DNA of 64,000 nucleotides, taken from contig WPIO01000014.1 of assembly GCA_009760855.2 (NCBI GenBank), positions 5,740,001-5,804,000 on the forward strand, written 5' to 3'. The notes beneath the pieces are model-generated. The model was not told the origin of the DNA, made no database searches, and worked only from the letters and a program-made list of their open reading frames with translations. Shown in pieces: positions 52,823 to 63,597 of the stretch (position 1 is its first letter; the number at the start of each line of letters is the position of its first letter). The stretch comes from Cristatella mucedo (Eukaryota; Bryozoa; Phylactolaemata; Cristatellidae). Both the position numbers and the translations under genes were made by a program.

Positions 52823-54912
52823 AAGGCCACTCAAACTTTAGAAGCATTTCTTAATAGTGTGGTGCAGATACAGCGATACAGTGAATTAACTGAGTATAAC
52901 CATCTCCTCAACCGTTCCCAGGTTAGCTCCTTACCAGATGATCCTTGTGATGATCTAGCCGATCGCTTCTCTCGATTCTTTGTGCAGAAGATAGACAAAA
53001 TCAGAGAATCCATCCCTGCGATGACAACCTTCCCACTAGAATGCTGTTCCTCGGTTCCTGGCTGCGCCTCAATGTCTGCATTTAAACAGGTCACCAGTGA
53101 TGTAGTCCTAAAGCTCGTATCTCAATCAAAGAAGACAACAAGTCCACTGGACCCTATTCCCACTGTCCTGCTCCTACGTTGCATTGACCTGCTGCTGCCA
53201 TGCATAACCAACATCATTAATATGTCATTAGCCTCAGGTCAGGTCCCAGCACCTTTCAAAAAAGCTGTAGTCAGGCCACTTCTCAAGAAAGCTACACTAG
53301 ACCAAGAGAACTTAAGCAACTACCGCCCAGTCTCCCTTCTACCATTCCTATCAAAGACACTGGAACGGGTCGTGGCAGACCAGCTGAACTCGTATATCGA
53401 AACCTCACACCTTGCTAGTAAGTTCCAGTCTGGCTTTAGAGCTAATCACTCCACAGAGTCAGCATTGCTTTGGGTATACAACGACCTACTTAGGAATGCA
53501 GACATGGGTAGAGTGTCTCTTCTTGTTTTGCTCGATCTTTCGGCAGCTTTTGATACCATCGATCACAAAGTACTTCTAGAGCGCCTCTCATCTCGCCTGG
53601 GCATCACTGGCACTGCTCTGCAGTGGTTCAGGTCCTATCTCAGTGGGAGACTCCAGAGTGTTGACGTGAATGGACAAAGATCATCTGAAGTACCTCTAAA
53701 ATATGGAGTACCTCTGGGCTCTGTGCTAGGTCCGGTCCTTTTCACCGTTTATACTCTCCCTCTCGCTGATGTGATTGCCAAGCACAATCTAGGCTTTCAC
53801 TTCTATGCGGATGACACTCAGTTGTACCTTTGCTTTGATCCCTCCCAGCCTTCGAGCACCTCAAATTCTCTCAACTCACTTGCTGCATGCATTGATGACA
53901 TCCGATCATGGATGGCAGCAAATTTTCTAAAACTAAACGATGATAAAACTAACTTACTAGTTATGGGCAAACCTAGTGTTATTCAGAAATTGGAAAGGCT
54001 GACTTTCAAAATTGGGCTCTGCCAGCATATCTCCAGTTGCATCAGCTCGAAATCTAGGTGTCATATTCCAAAGCGACCTCTCGTTAGACGACCACATCAG
54101 CTCCACAGTCAAATCAGCCTGTTTTCAGCTTCATAACATTGCTAAAATTAGGGCTTGTTTAGATAAGGATACCACGTCCAAGTTGGTCCATGCATTCGTG
54201 ACATCTCGTCTCGACTTCTGCAACTCACTGCTTACTGGCCTACCAGCATGTGCGATCAGGCGATTGCAGCTGGTGCAAAACTCTGCAGCTAGGCTTGTCT
54301 GTCGTGAGCGTCGCAGTTGCCACATTACTCCACTTCTCGCCGACCTGCACTGGTTACCAGTCAAGCAACGGATTGACTTCAAGGTTTTTGTCGCTCACTT
54401 TTAGGTCTCTTCATTCTATGGCTCCAGCCTATCTTTCAGATATACTACCCCATCAGGCAAAGCATCGTACCACTCGCTTTTCGGAATCCAACAGTCTACA
54501 AATACCTCGTACAAATCTTAAATCCTTTGGAGACCGTGCATTTAGCTCGTATGCTCCCACAGCCTGGAACTCCCTCCCGACCTGCATCAGAACATCCCCT
54601 GACCTGACCACATTTAAAAGAAACTTAAAAACATACCTATTTAGGACAGCATTTAGTGGGTCCTTGTGATTCGTCCTCGATGTGCTCATGCGTGCTGACA
54701 CTGTTCATGCTGCCACTAACCACATTTGCATGCTGACCCAGTGCATGTAACCCCTAACCATGTTATTCATTTTGTTTGTTTTTCAAGCATGATTTTACTT
54801 ACTATTCTATTGCGTATCACTTTGCAGCAAATGTAAAGCGCCTATAAAGAGATTAAGTTCTCTGAGGGCGCTTTATCAAGTGCAATATTATTATTATTAT
54901 TATTATTATTAT
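52823..54912 (+). mobile_element. LINE family 1, most complete copy (5'-truncated, with tail)
   Basis: L2/CR1-like non-LTR retrotransposon. The 5' end is cut off: the open frame begins after a stop at 52820-52822, and no endonuclease domain is present. The 3' end is complete, with the stem AAAGCGCC...GAGGGCGCT and ATT repeats to about 54912. It is closest to the copy at 10493-11587. Confidence 0.92.
52859..54669 (+). pseudogene. LINE reverse transcriptase with two single-base insertions
   Basis: Non-LTR reverse transcriptase used for target-primed reverse transcription. The first 425-codon frame (52859-54136) holds the palm motifs in order: YRPVSLLPFLSKTLE, FRANHSTESALL, LLDLSAAFDTIDH (first catalytic Asp), the PLGSVLGPVLFTVY segment and FYADDTQLYL (YADD box). 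Comparison with the sister copy at 10700 shows one extra G in the run at 54014-54016, after which translation continues in another frame (SPVASARNLGVIFQSDLS). One extra T in the run at 54385-54389 shifts it again for the C-terminal part (AYLSDILPHQAKHRTT). Both changes are in homopolymers, so they may be true mutations or sequencing errors. The endonuclease half is missing, so this copy could not move by itself. Confidence 0.9.
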
Positions 54913-55929
54913 ACCAAGTGACTAGATGTCTTGCCAATGTCAGTCGTCCACCTAATTTCAATGCAATTATCCTTTATTCAAAATTTTAGCCACTGCATTT
55001 TCTTAACAATCATGCACTTCCATGTTTTCTTAGAGTCATGTCTCAGTTGTAGTGGTTTCATGTCTGCTGATGATTCAGTTCGTAAAGAAAACGATGCACA
55101 AAGACAAGGATACACATGTGGAATTCTTTGTCTGGTTGTCTTTGCACCGCATTAGATTGTCAACTAAGTAGTCCGGGTTGCTGATGACTCTTTTAATATT
55201 ATTAAACAGAAGAAGTTCTATTTAATTATTGATGGCAAGGATACATGTGCGGACTCCGTTGAGCATCCAAAGGCTTTTCCGTCTGTGCTGATTGTTACCT
55301 GATTAAAGTCAGCTTGAATGATAAATACCGGCTAAGATCCTTCTTAAAATTACGCTTTAGCATCGACGATGCCTGCTTTGAGCCCTGCCAGCGACCAGTA
55401 TACCGGTCTAAACGGCCTAAATAGTAGCAGCGTGTAGAAATTTGTTTAAACGTTCAGGCCAATTGATATAAATGAGGGTAAGGTTACAAATACATTTAAA
55501 CTGCATAAGCATTCTTACAGTACGCAGAATGCCTACAGGGACTGCATCAGCCGCGCCACACACGCATGATTTGAAGGTCTGCGCTCTCAAGTATAGAGGG
55601 TCACGGCTCAACTATACCACTCAATCGGAGAACGCATCTAAACACCAGATAAAAATAACGTGAAATGAGTTTCACACAAAATTTCTTTCATCTTTACAAG
55701 GAGACCCAGTAGCAAGCTAGGTCGTAATTCACGTTGAATCAAATGGTTTCTGTCGGAAAGCTCGTGCCCTCAATGCTTGAAAATCATGCCGTGATCTTAG
55801 CATTGTCTCTCTACCTCCGCACAAACATTACCCCGGGTAGGTTAAGCAACTGGCCAGCAATGGTCCCCGCACCAGGCTCCACGTACCGCGCTGGTTTGGC
55901 CCAAGGTAAAAATGTTTGCCTTGAACCAA
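54913..55929. other. No gene seen
   Basis: Unassigned; short open frames only. Confidence 0.5.
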
Positions 55930-56042
55930 GGTAAATGTATCTAATGACCGAGGTCGTGGGTTCGACCTAAGAAAAACGCGTGAAGAGGCTGAATGGAGGT
56001 TAAGTTCTCTTAGGGTGCTATACAAGCGATTTTTATTCATCT
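55930..56042 (+). mobile_element. SINE-A copy, partial
   Basis: B-box region GAGGTCGTGGGTTCGACC and the tail GGAGGTTAAGTTCTCTTAGG, GTGCTATACAAGCGATTTT. The head is lost. Confidence 0.6.
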
Positions 56043-56885
56043 ATATTTAATGAAGCCTTCTCTTGAGGCAGGTATTAAAGCTTTTGAGCCTACATGAAAT
56101 GTTTGGCGCCGCTTAGTGGCACCAGTGCAAGCGCGATACTCGGCGGTGCTAACTGCTGCTCAATTGAGCCGATAAGCAATTGCGTGTGAGTGCCAAGTCT
56201 GCTTAATTTCAGATGCGTTCCAGTATTTAAAAGTAAAACCTCCAGCATTGCTCTAAAAGTGGTTTATACGGTAATTGAACGCCAGGTTTCATCATATAAT
56301 TCCAAGAGCATTCAGGTGTTGCTACGGCTCAGTCTCCGAAGTGTCGCTGCAGATTATCTTGAGGGTTTGGGGCAAAACAGTCGCTTGGCCTTGCGGTCCA
56401 CTACAAATCGAAAGGGAGGCATTATTTTGCAAGTTTACTTGTAAAAGAAATCGCCGAAGCTACGATAGACCATGCAGAGCTGGACAATGGGCTAGTGATA
56501 AATTAAGCGAACTTTGTGGGTAACTGATCGCTTTTGTCAAGGAACTCAACACAGCAATAATAAGGTCTTTTACCTAAAGTTGATTTGGAACTCAAGAATT
56601 CCAGGTTTCAGCCTTAACTGCGTGTACTCAAAGAGCTGAACCGCATCCACACTAGAGCTGCGACATCCGAAGCTGACATCTCGGGCTTGGTCAATAACCG
56701 AAGCCGATTTCTGAGCATGTAGGAAATTTAATTAGGCCATTTTGTGATTCCTTATTTCGTGAAAGAGTTTGGTGAGCCAGTCATCGTTGTGCAAGATCCG
56801 CCGCTGTAGATAAAAAATATAGCGGACGTAGTGCATATGACATCATTTTGGCGTCGGAATCACGCCAACGTGACTTCCAATCTCA
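56043..56885. other. No gene seen
   Basis: Unassigned intergenic sequence downstream of the peritrophin-like gene. Confidence 0.45.
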
Positions 56886-59642
56886 TCAGCACCCCTTTTG
56901 GCAGTAGATCCTGCGCGGGAAGTCACAGACGCAAGCCTTAGTGTTGAAGAGAGTGCCAGCGGGGCAGTTGATCTTCTGAGGACCAAGAGTAGTGGTCAAC
57001 TGGAGAAAGCTCTTGCAACTGTTCACGGCACGGTACGTGTTGCCTTTCTGGAAGCACGAGCATCTTGCTAAAAACAACAGACAAGAAATCGGTAAGTATG
57101 ATCCTTAAAGCTTGCCTGAAAAGGTGCTGATAGCTTCACCAAAAAGCTAATTTCGTACGGGCTTGGTCAACCACTACCTCTCCGATCGTCATCGTTGTCC
57201 CTGTCGTCATCGTCGCGTTTCACACCTACCTCTGTAGAGAAAGAGGCGATGAATAAAACGTTTGCCAAAGCAGAAATCGAATGCAGTTTGTCATTGCCGT
57301 ATCTGTGCTTCTAAGGACTGTTGAACAATCGATTAATTCAACCTTAAAAAGTCCTGGTTCGTGGTAAGTATCAAAGGATGTTAAAATTAACCATATCAAA
57401 GCAACACTACTTGCTTAGCATCAGAATAGGCTCATAATGCCTCTCCTGATGCCTCAAAGTGACCTGCTTACTATCGATAACTCGCCGACAAAACATGCTA
57501 GTCATATGCGATTCAGCTACCAATCTTTAGGGAGTCCTAATGAAAACGAGACTATTTAAAAACCCAAGGAGTGGTCTTCAATACACCAGGGGTGCGGCGA
57601 CATTATTTGTGGTTAAAATGAACTTGTGTGATGGCCAGCCTGTTTACATGGTCGCTATGCGATAGCCGAAGAATGCAACCAGGGCTCAACGGGTATGGCG
57701 GCAAGTGTTGGGTGAGTCTGGCCATAGCAAAGCCGGAAAGCTCCGGTGGTTAAGGTAATCACCGTCGCGATGCTCTTTAGTAACATTAACTCCATCCTAA
57801 TACGAATTTAGTTGCAGTAACAGACGAGCAGAGTTGAAAACGGAATAAAAAAGAGCAGTTTGAAGAAGCGAACGTATGCTGAAATTGCAACCGGTCATCG
57901 CTCAGTATCATTCCCTCCAGCAATCATTGGGCAGCAAGTGACAAACTTAACTGGTTCCCATTTTTAATGAAGCAACGACAGGCATCGATAGGTTTGACCA
58001 TCTAATGGCATACAGCAGCCTTCTATGAAAAACTTTAAGATGGTTTATTAAATTCAGGCGGTGCCCTTTAATGTTACAAGAGATTAGTGTCTTGGCGTCG
58101 TGCAAACGTTTGGCATCACAATACCTGGACCTAGGAAAGGCATGGTGGGTCCGTATTTGGACATTCGGTGTGATAGCTCTATTGATGAGTTAGTCACTCA
58201 TCACTAATCACAGCATGGCAATCATGTGACAGATGATACAGCTCTCAGCCAGCGGAACTATGGAGGAGCATGGAATCCAGATTACTAACGTACAAGCTTG
58301 CTAGGAAACATTCTACTTGTTAGGCAGTGTACATCGTGAATAAGCATTTAACAGGATGAGTTACGTGACGTCGTTGGTAGCTTGGAAGACTCGTTTTCCT
58401 GCAAAGAGTAATCTAAACAGAGATATCGGCTTGAAGGTTGCACGTTTGAATTGATTATAGATCGCGTGCACGTCCCTTGGCCTTCATATTTAAGAATTAC
58501 GAATGACCGAGCACAGAGGGTATTAAAAGATTCATCAATCTAAAGAAATTTCGGGAATTATTTGTCACGAGATAAAATTGCCAATTTCAAGTAGGCCTGG
58601 CTGTCCATTTCTCCACACGTGGCTGTGAATTTCCTTGAGAAATTCCGTTTCTTTTGAGGTTACTCACTTTCTCTGCCGCCAGTCCGTTGAAGCTTCTCGG
58701 ATGTGCTTATGTGTAAGTGTAACCTATTCCAACACTGTAAGTGGTTATGCAGGCTCCATACAGTCTCTGCACTAACAACAGCCGGCTGGGCCGAGTGACT
58801 ACCAGCCATTTAACCGATTGCCATCAAGATTGATGATAGGCGTCAACCTGTAATTCCCATGACTTAGAGTCACTGCGTCCGGGAGTTAGCAGTTTTGGTA
58901 GAACGACAGCAGCAGTCCTACATATCAATCCAGAATCGCTCGGTGCAGCAAATAAAAAGCATTATTTTGAACATGCCCGCTTGGTTTTTCTGCATGAATC
59001 AGCAATCGCCGTGTAATTATATACCGACTTGTCGTTTGAGTTAGGAGAGGTTCCGTTCTGAAGCAGTGTACCTTTTCCCACGTGGACCACGTACACATGC
59101 TGGGGCATAATCTTTTACATAGGTAATGATAGATGGTTGGTTGGCTGGAAGAGATTGCTTGAATTCTCGGACAAAGCAAGGGCTAGATGCTATTGCAGCG
59201 TGCCTTGCATGTGCGACACGTTAATAGTAGGTAGTACCTAGTAGCCTCCGTCAATTGCAAGGCTTAACGTGTTGTTGAATAGACGTATTGTATGTGGTAG
59301 CTTCTAAGACACGTGCGGAATAGTCAAAATAAAACTATCGAAAATCTTTGCACTCGTCCATAGCCCCGTATGTAATACGTTTGGCAAAGTCTAATCATTC
59401 TTAATAAATGGCTGAATGGGGAATAGCTGACTTCTTCTAGCAGATCTAGAAAAAGGGAGCGTCTTACACACATCATATGCACTGCAGGTGATTGCAGGCG
59501 ACAGGCTCGGTCAGCAACTACCTTTCGGTTGTTCATGGCCTTTCTTGTCGTCGTCATCGTGGCTTGTCCAAGCTTGCTCTGCAGAGACAGCAGCGATGAA
59601 TAAAATGGTGGCCAGAAGCAGAAAGCAAATGCGGGCTGCCAT
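56886..59642 (-). CDS. Small secreted cysteine-rich protein, peritrophin/chitin-binding-like (two exons)
   Basis: Minus-strand gene with exon 1 at 59642-59522 (121 nt) and exon 2 at 57067-56886 (182 nt, with stop). A GTAGTT donor and a TTTTTAG acceptor join in phase 1, giving 100 residues. Residues 1-21 form a signal peptide (MAARICFLLLATILFIAAVS). A short acidic segment with four Asp and two Lys follows, then a cysteine-rich module with eight Cys, including CPAGTLFNTKACVC and CQKGC. The spacing CPAGxxFNxxxxVC resembles the end of CBM14 (peritrophin-A) chitin-binding domains, so binding of chitin or an extracellular matrix is a reasonable guess, not proven. An upstream in-frame ATG (59702) would precede the signal peptide by 20 residues and is less likely. 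The intron holds a decayed copy of exon 1. Confidence 0.72.
57178..57294 (-). pseudogene. Decayed duplicate of the signal-peptide exon
   Basis: Aligns along its length with exon 1 at 59522-59642. Shared are the ATG, the CIRFLL start, the segment coding for VLFIA (against ILFIA), an Asp-rich stretch and the donor GAG/GTAGTGGTTGACC against AAG/GTAGTTGCTGACC. A one-base loss after codon 11 leads to a stop (TAG) at codon 23, and total length is 117 nt against 121 nt, so the phase is lost too. It lies within the intron, between exon 1 and exon 2. Confidence 0.75.
57295..59521 (-). other. Intron of the peritrophin-like gene, no other feature
   Basis: About 2.2 kb without a recognised exon or repeat family member. 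Unusually free of LINE and SINE copies for this window. Confidence 0.5.
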
Positions 59643-59897
59643 TGTCGTAGCTGTGCTGATCAGCGACGTGGAATGGGGCAGAAATTCAACCTTATATTTC
59701 ATGTTTCAAGATGAGTAATGAAGATTCGGCGAGAGCACCGGATACATGTCAGCTAGTTACGTCTCGCTAGCTCCAGGAGGTGACGAGGGCCTGACCTTGA
59801 GAGGCTTGGGCTCACTCACGATGACAGGGATGGCAGTCATCTTTAATTCCGCTGCTCTTCTTTAGGTATCGCCGTGGATTCAGGATTATTTCGAAAT

Positions 59898-60383
59898 CGA
59901 AGGCATCATTCGAAATACACGCAGCGTGCTGCAATATGTACTGAGGTCAAATGGAAATTCTTTGGTGGAGTAGTTTTTTACGTTGTTATTATGGCAGTTT
60001 TCTAAAAGTGAATACTCTACGTGCCTCGATAAGCTTTATGCAAATCTATCGTTAGGGAGTCGTCTGTGCCCTGGTGATTCCGAATGCTCTCCACGATACG
60101 GTAACCAGCAATATTAACCGTATTCTAGAAGCCATTATGTCGAAGGCATCATTCGAATACACGTAGGTTGTTGCAATATTTACTGAGGTTAAATGAAAAT
60201 ATTCTATGATGGAGTAGTTTCTACATGGTTATTCTGGCAGCTTGATAAACGTGAATAGTCTACTTGCGTTGATAAGCTTTATGAAAATCTATTGTCAGAT
60301 AGTCATCTCTGCCATGGGAATTTCAAAGGCTTTAGAGGATACGGTAACCATCAATCTGAACCGTATTCTAGAAGCTATTATGT
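59898..60383 (+). repeat. Tandem duplication, 243-bp unit, two copies
   Basis: Copies start at 59898 and 60141 with CGAAGGCATCATTCGAA and share TACTGAGGT, GGAGTAGTTT, GATAAGCTTTATG, GATACGGTAACCA and CCGTATTCTAGAAGC. The unit is a multiple of three, but an open frame exists only across copy 2 and onward (60242-60616), with no domain recognised. Confidence 0.85.
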
Positions 60384-60993
60384 CGAAGTTTCCGTCGAGA
60401 AGAATTACAAACTGGAATACACACGAGCGATCTAAAGACACGAGCTTACATAGAGGCTGCATGGAGTCATCAATCAATTCAAAATCTTTAAGCGTTCTGC
60501 GTGATGAGCTAAAGCCATGGAAACTTACTGTTTATACTGTTCATGAGTTAAGGGCGACAGGTACAGTTACAAATGATCTTTTGTCTGCATGCAGCAACCC
60601 TCCATGTAAACATTGACATTATACGCAAAACGTTATTTCATTAACCATCCCTAATATTGCCACTCGAAGAATTTTAAGATTTCTTTATACCCTATTTTCA
60701 CCATAACAACTTGAGCTTATTTATACGCGTTAGGTCGTTAATGTTAAATTTTAGTGCAGTAAAGTACTGGCTACGGGCAAGTGAATCTTAAATGAAAGGA
60801 AGCCTAAAGACTAAAATCCAATTCCTACGGCAGACAGGACTGTCCATGTCTGGCTATCTAATTTTGACAACAAGCATTTCGTTACTTCGTTCCGCAGTTG
60901 CAATACGAGACGTCATCACGAGAACATGCCATAGGTGAATTACATATCCTATGAAGCTTTTTCAATTATTTGCAATCATGCATATTCAAATCA

Positions 60994-61200
60994 TGCATAA
61001 TTCATACTAATTTAAGTCATTTACACCTGCTTGCATTCGTTGTAGAAATTAACGTAGATTCGTGCATACAAGTCGTTCTTGATAACAACGACGATTACAA
61101 ATCGTTAGGCAGATGACCGCTATATGCATGCATAATTTATTCTCGTTTAAAGTCATTCACTTCCGCTTGCATTCATTGTAGAAATTCGCGTAGATTCGTT
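60994..61200 (+). repeat. Two similar blocks with 135-bp spacing
   Basis: Blocks at about 60994-61063 and 61129-61200 share TGCATAAT, AAGTCATT, GCTTGCATTC and TTGTAGAAATT...CGTAGATTCGT. They lie just left of the Gypsy-like element. Confidence 0.75.
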
Positions 61201-61289
61201 ACTGTGGTTTTATTTAATTGATGACACTGCTACTTATCGTTGCTCGAATGGTCTAAATGGGGTGTGTGGTCGGGCTTGCTATTGGTGAT

Positions 61290-61440
61290 TGTTGTGACAA
61301 GGGAGTCGGGGGCACTCCGGTGGGAGAGAGGGCCGAGGAGAGTCGTGGCTGCTGTGCCCTGTGCTGTGAGTAGTGAATAAACTGGTATTTTTGCTCGTCT
61401 GCTAGCGTTCGGTGCTGTTCACGACCATAACTAAATGCTA
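61290..61440 (+). other. Possible 5' LTR end of the Gypsy-like element
   Basis: Just upstream of gag remains, a GC-rich stretch is followed by an AATAAA at 61376-61381 and a T-rich, CTCGTCTGCTAGCG-containing segment. That is what the R/U5 part of an LTR looks like. No matching 3' LTR lies in the window, so the boundaries are a guess. Confidence 0.35.
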
Positions 61441-61449
61441 CAAGCTACT

Positions 61450-62262
61450 TCGGCCGTAATGGAGAGCGTAAAGTTCAGCTACATCGTCACTCAATTCGAC
61501 GGCAGCGGAGGCTTTGCGGGTTGAGTTGAAAAGTATGATCTGGTGGCAGAGATTCAGGGTATCGTCACGGTCCACCGCCACAAATTCCTGCCCCTTGTCT
61601 AATTGGCATAGCGTTCGCCGTGTACCAAACCATCGACGAACAGGTGAAGAAAGACTATGCCATCGTAAAAGAGGCTCTTCTGGCTGCATTTTAGGCGGAT
61701 GAATTTAAAGCTTATGGGGAGCTCACGACACGGGGGCTCTAAGCTGGGGAATCAGTGGACGTATACGCATTGATTTTGGCCCGGTTGGCCGGACAGGTGA
61801 GTTGCGGCTACGAAGGATGACGTGCTAAAATGCGCTTCTGTCACCATGCTTCCAGAGGACATCCGCAAGCAGCTACGCGCGGCATGTGCGCTCGATAAGA
61901 TGGCGATTTCCGAGGTTGGTGAGAAGGCTCGAGCGCTTATGAGCTACCAGGAGTTGAGCAAAGCGGCCGCTGCTGAGGCACTAGGAGCTAGAGGCTCTCA
62001 CCCGACTCCACAAAAGCGTTTTTGTTTCGCCTGCAAAATTGAAGGGCACATAAGTCGCGACTGCCATTCTTTGCAAAGGCAGCGAAGGCTGTGTTTTGTA
62101 TGCGGCGACGTCTCGCACCTTGTAGCGATATGTCCGGAGCGTCGCACCGATGCGCAGCCAAAAAACGAGTTAGGGGAAGCGCAGGTTATAGCGCCAGCGA
62201 ATTCCCCTGCTTGTCAACCAGACTGCCAACAATACATGTTCTCAACGGTGGTCGTATTATGA
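61450..62262 (+). pseudogene. Gypsy-type gag remnant with two zinc knuckles
   Basis: Gag of a Ty3/Gypsy-type element, damaged. Upstream, at about 61620-61790, segments DEQVKKDYAIVKEALLAAF and AGESVDVYALILARLAG are typical of gag capsid. They are interrupted by three in-frame stops. The open frame 61822-62262 ends in two intact CX2CX4HX4C zinc knuckles: CFACKIEGHISRDC (about 62026-62067) and CFVCGDVSHLVAIC (about 62092-62133), which bind RNA in the nucleocapsid. Confidence 0.8.
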
Positions 62263-62564
62263 AGACGCTCCTTGATACTGACTACTCTCGGTCGATTGCG
62301 ACTAAATCGGCGGTACTGCGGGTCACCTCGGCACAGCCTTATCCGGTTAACGACCCTGTAATTACGTATGGAGCAGTCGATCGTTGCCGGTCGGCGTGCC
62401 GCATGACATGCTCTGTGCAGGGCATCGCAATAGAGCTGGACTGCCTCGTATCCGAGATCGTACCGGGGTATGATATGCTCTTTGGCATGGATGCTGTGCT
62501 ACAGCTAGGAGGCGTGGTGATAGGCCCTGAAGGTGGTGTAAACCTTCAATGGACGGGGCAATGA
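62255..62564 (+). pseudogene. Gypsy-type protease remnant
   Basis: Retropepsin-like domain in the frame ending at 62564. The catalytic region reads LLDTDYS where D-T/S-G is expected, so the flap-side glycine is lost. The segment YDMLFGMDAVLQLGG is the usual end of these proteases. It overlaps the end of gag in another frame. Confidence 0.7.
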
Positions 62565-62664
62565 ATTCGGGGCACTGTCAAGCGACCTCAGTGTTTCCGA
62601 TAGAGACTTTTTGGCGGTGTACCGTGACGGAAAATAGGTCATAAAGTGGTATTGGGCCGACGGC

Positions 62665-63476
62665 GTGACTTCTCCCACCTTGGTAAACTGCATCGAAGCT
62701 TACCGCGTGCCCGCCAACTTGCAGGCCGACTACAATAAGGAGATCCAAGAGTGGATCCAACTCGGCTGGCTGAAGCCCTACGAAGGGGAGTGTGAAGGCC
62801 TCGTGCCGCTAATGGCAGTGTTCCAGAGTAATAAAGACAAAGTGCTGCCCGTTGTAGACTACCGCGAGCTGAACCAATACAATTCCAGCCACACTGCGAA
62901 TGGGGACGTTTGCAGCGAGAAACTTCGAGCTTGGTGCCGTATGGAAAGTAACGTCAGTATTATTGACTTACGTGAAGCGTATTTACAGCTTCACGTCGAC
63001 TTTTCCCTGTGGAGATACCTGGTGGTCTCCTACCAGGGAAGATGGCACTGCCTTAGGCGGCTAGGTCTCAGATTAAATGTAGCGCCTAAGATAATGATCG
63101 CTGTATTAAATAAGGTGCTTTCTATGGACTCACGGGTTCGCGAAGGCACTGACTCTTACGTGGACGATATAATCGCCAACACTGATATTGTCATAAATGA
63201 GCGTGCTATCTCTCCCCCCCCCCCCTTCGACAGATCGGGCTTGAAGCTAAGAACCCGAAAAATTTGGTCGGAGGTCGTGTACTAGGGCTTCGCGTCACTG
63301 ACCACGAAGCGGAGCTGACGTGGGGCAGAGATAACGATGTTAAACCGCTACCTCATCGCGCGACCCGGAAGCAGCTTTTCTCGTGGTGTGGACAGTTAAC
63401 GAGCTACTTTTCCGTTGCTGGATGGCTTCGACCGGCCTGTAGCTACGTAAAGAGAGGCACAAAAGACTTGTCGTGA
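62665..63476 (+). pseudogene. Gypsy-type reverse transcriptase remnant
   Basis: Reverse transcriptase of a Ty3/Gypsy-type element. Visible are EIQEWIQLGWLKPYEGE, VVDYRELNQYN, IIDLREAYLQLHV (first catalytic Asp), a LGLRLNVAPKIM segment and the YVDD box (63157-63168). A C run at about 63214-63226 coincides with a frame break. The following segment, in another frame (63264-63476), has GRVLGLRV and RKQLFSWCGQLTSYF, the thumb/connection part. Frame changes and stops make it non-functional. Confidence 0.85.
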
Positions 63477-63597
63477 GATGCCGAGGTTACGTAGGATGTC
63501 CTTCGGATGGCACAGGAGATCAGCCGATGCAGGATAAAAGAGGATTCAGTATCCGAAGTGTGGAGTTTGCCGTCGGCACCCAGCGGATAGGTATGGT

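Noticed and set aside
59643-59702. Upstream in-frame ATG of the peritrophin-like gene
   Set aside because: It would place 20 extra polar residues before a perfect signal peptide. The ATG at 59640-59642 is preferred, and the decayed exon copy also aligns from that ATG.
60242-60616. 124-codon open frame
   Set aside because: It spans a tandem duplication whose other copy has stops in the same frame. No domain recognised.
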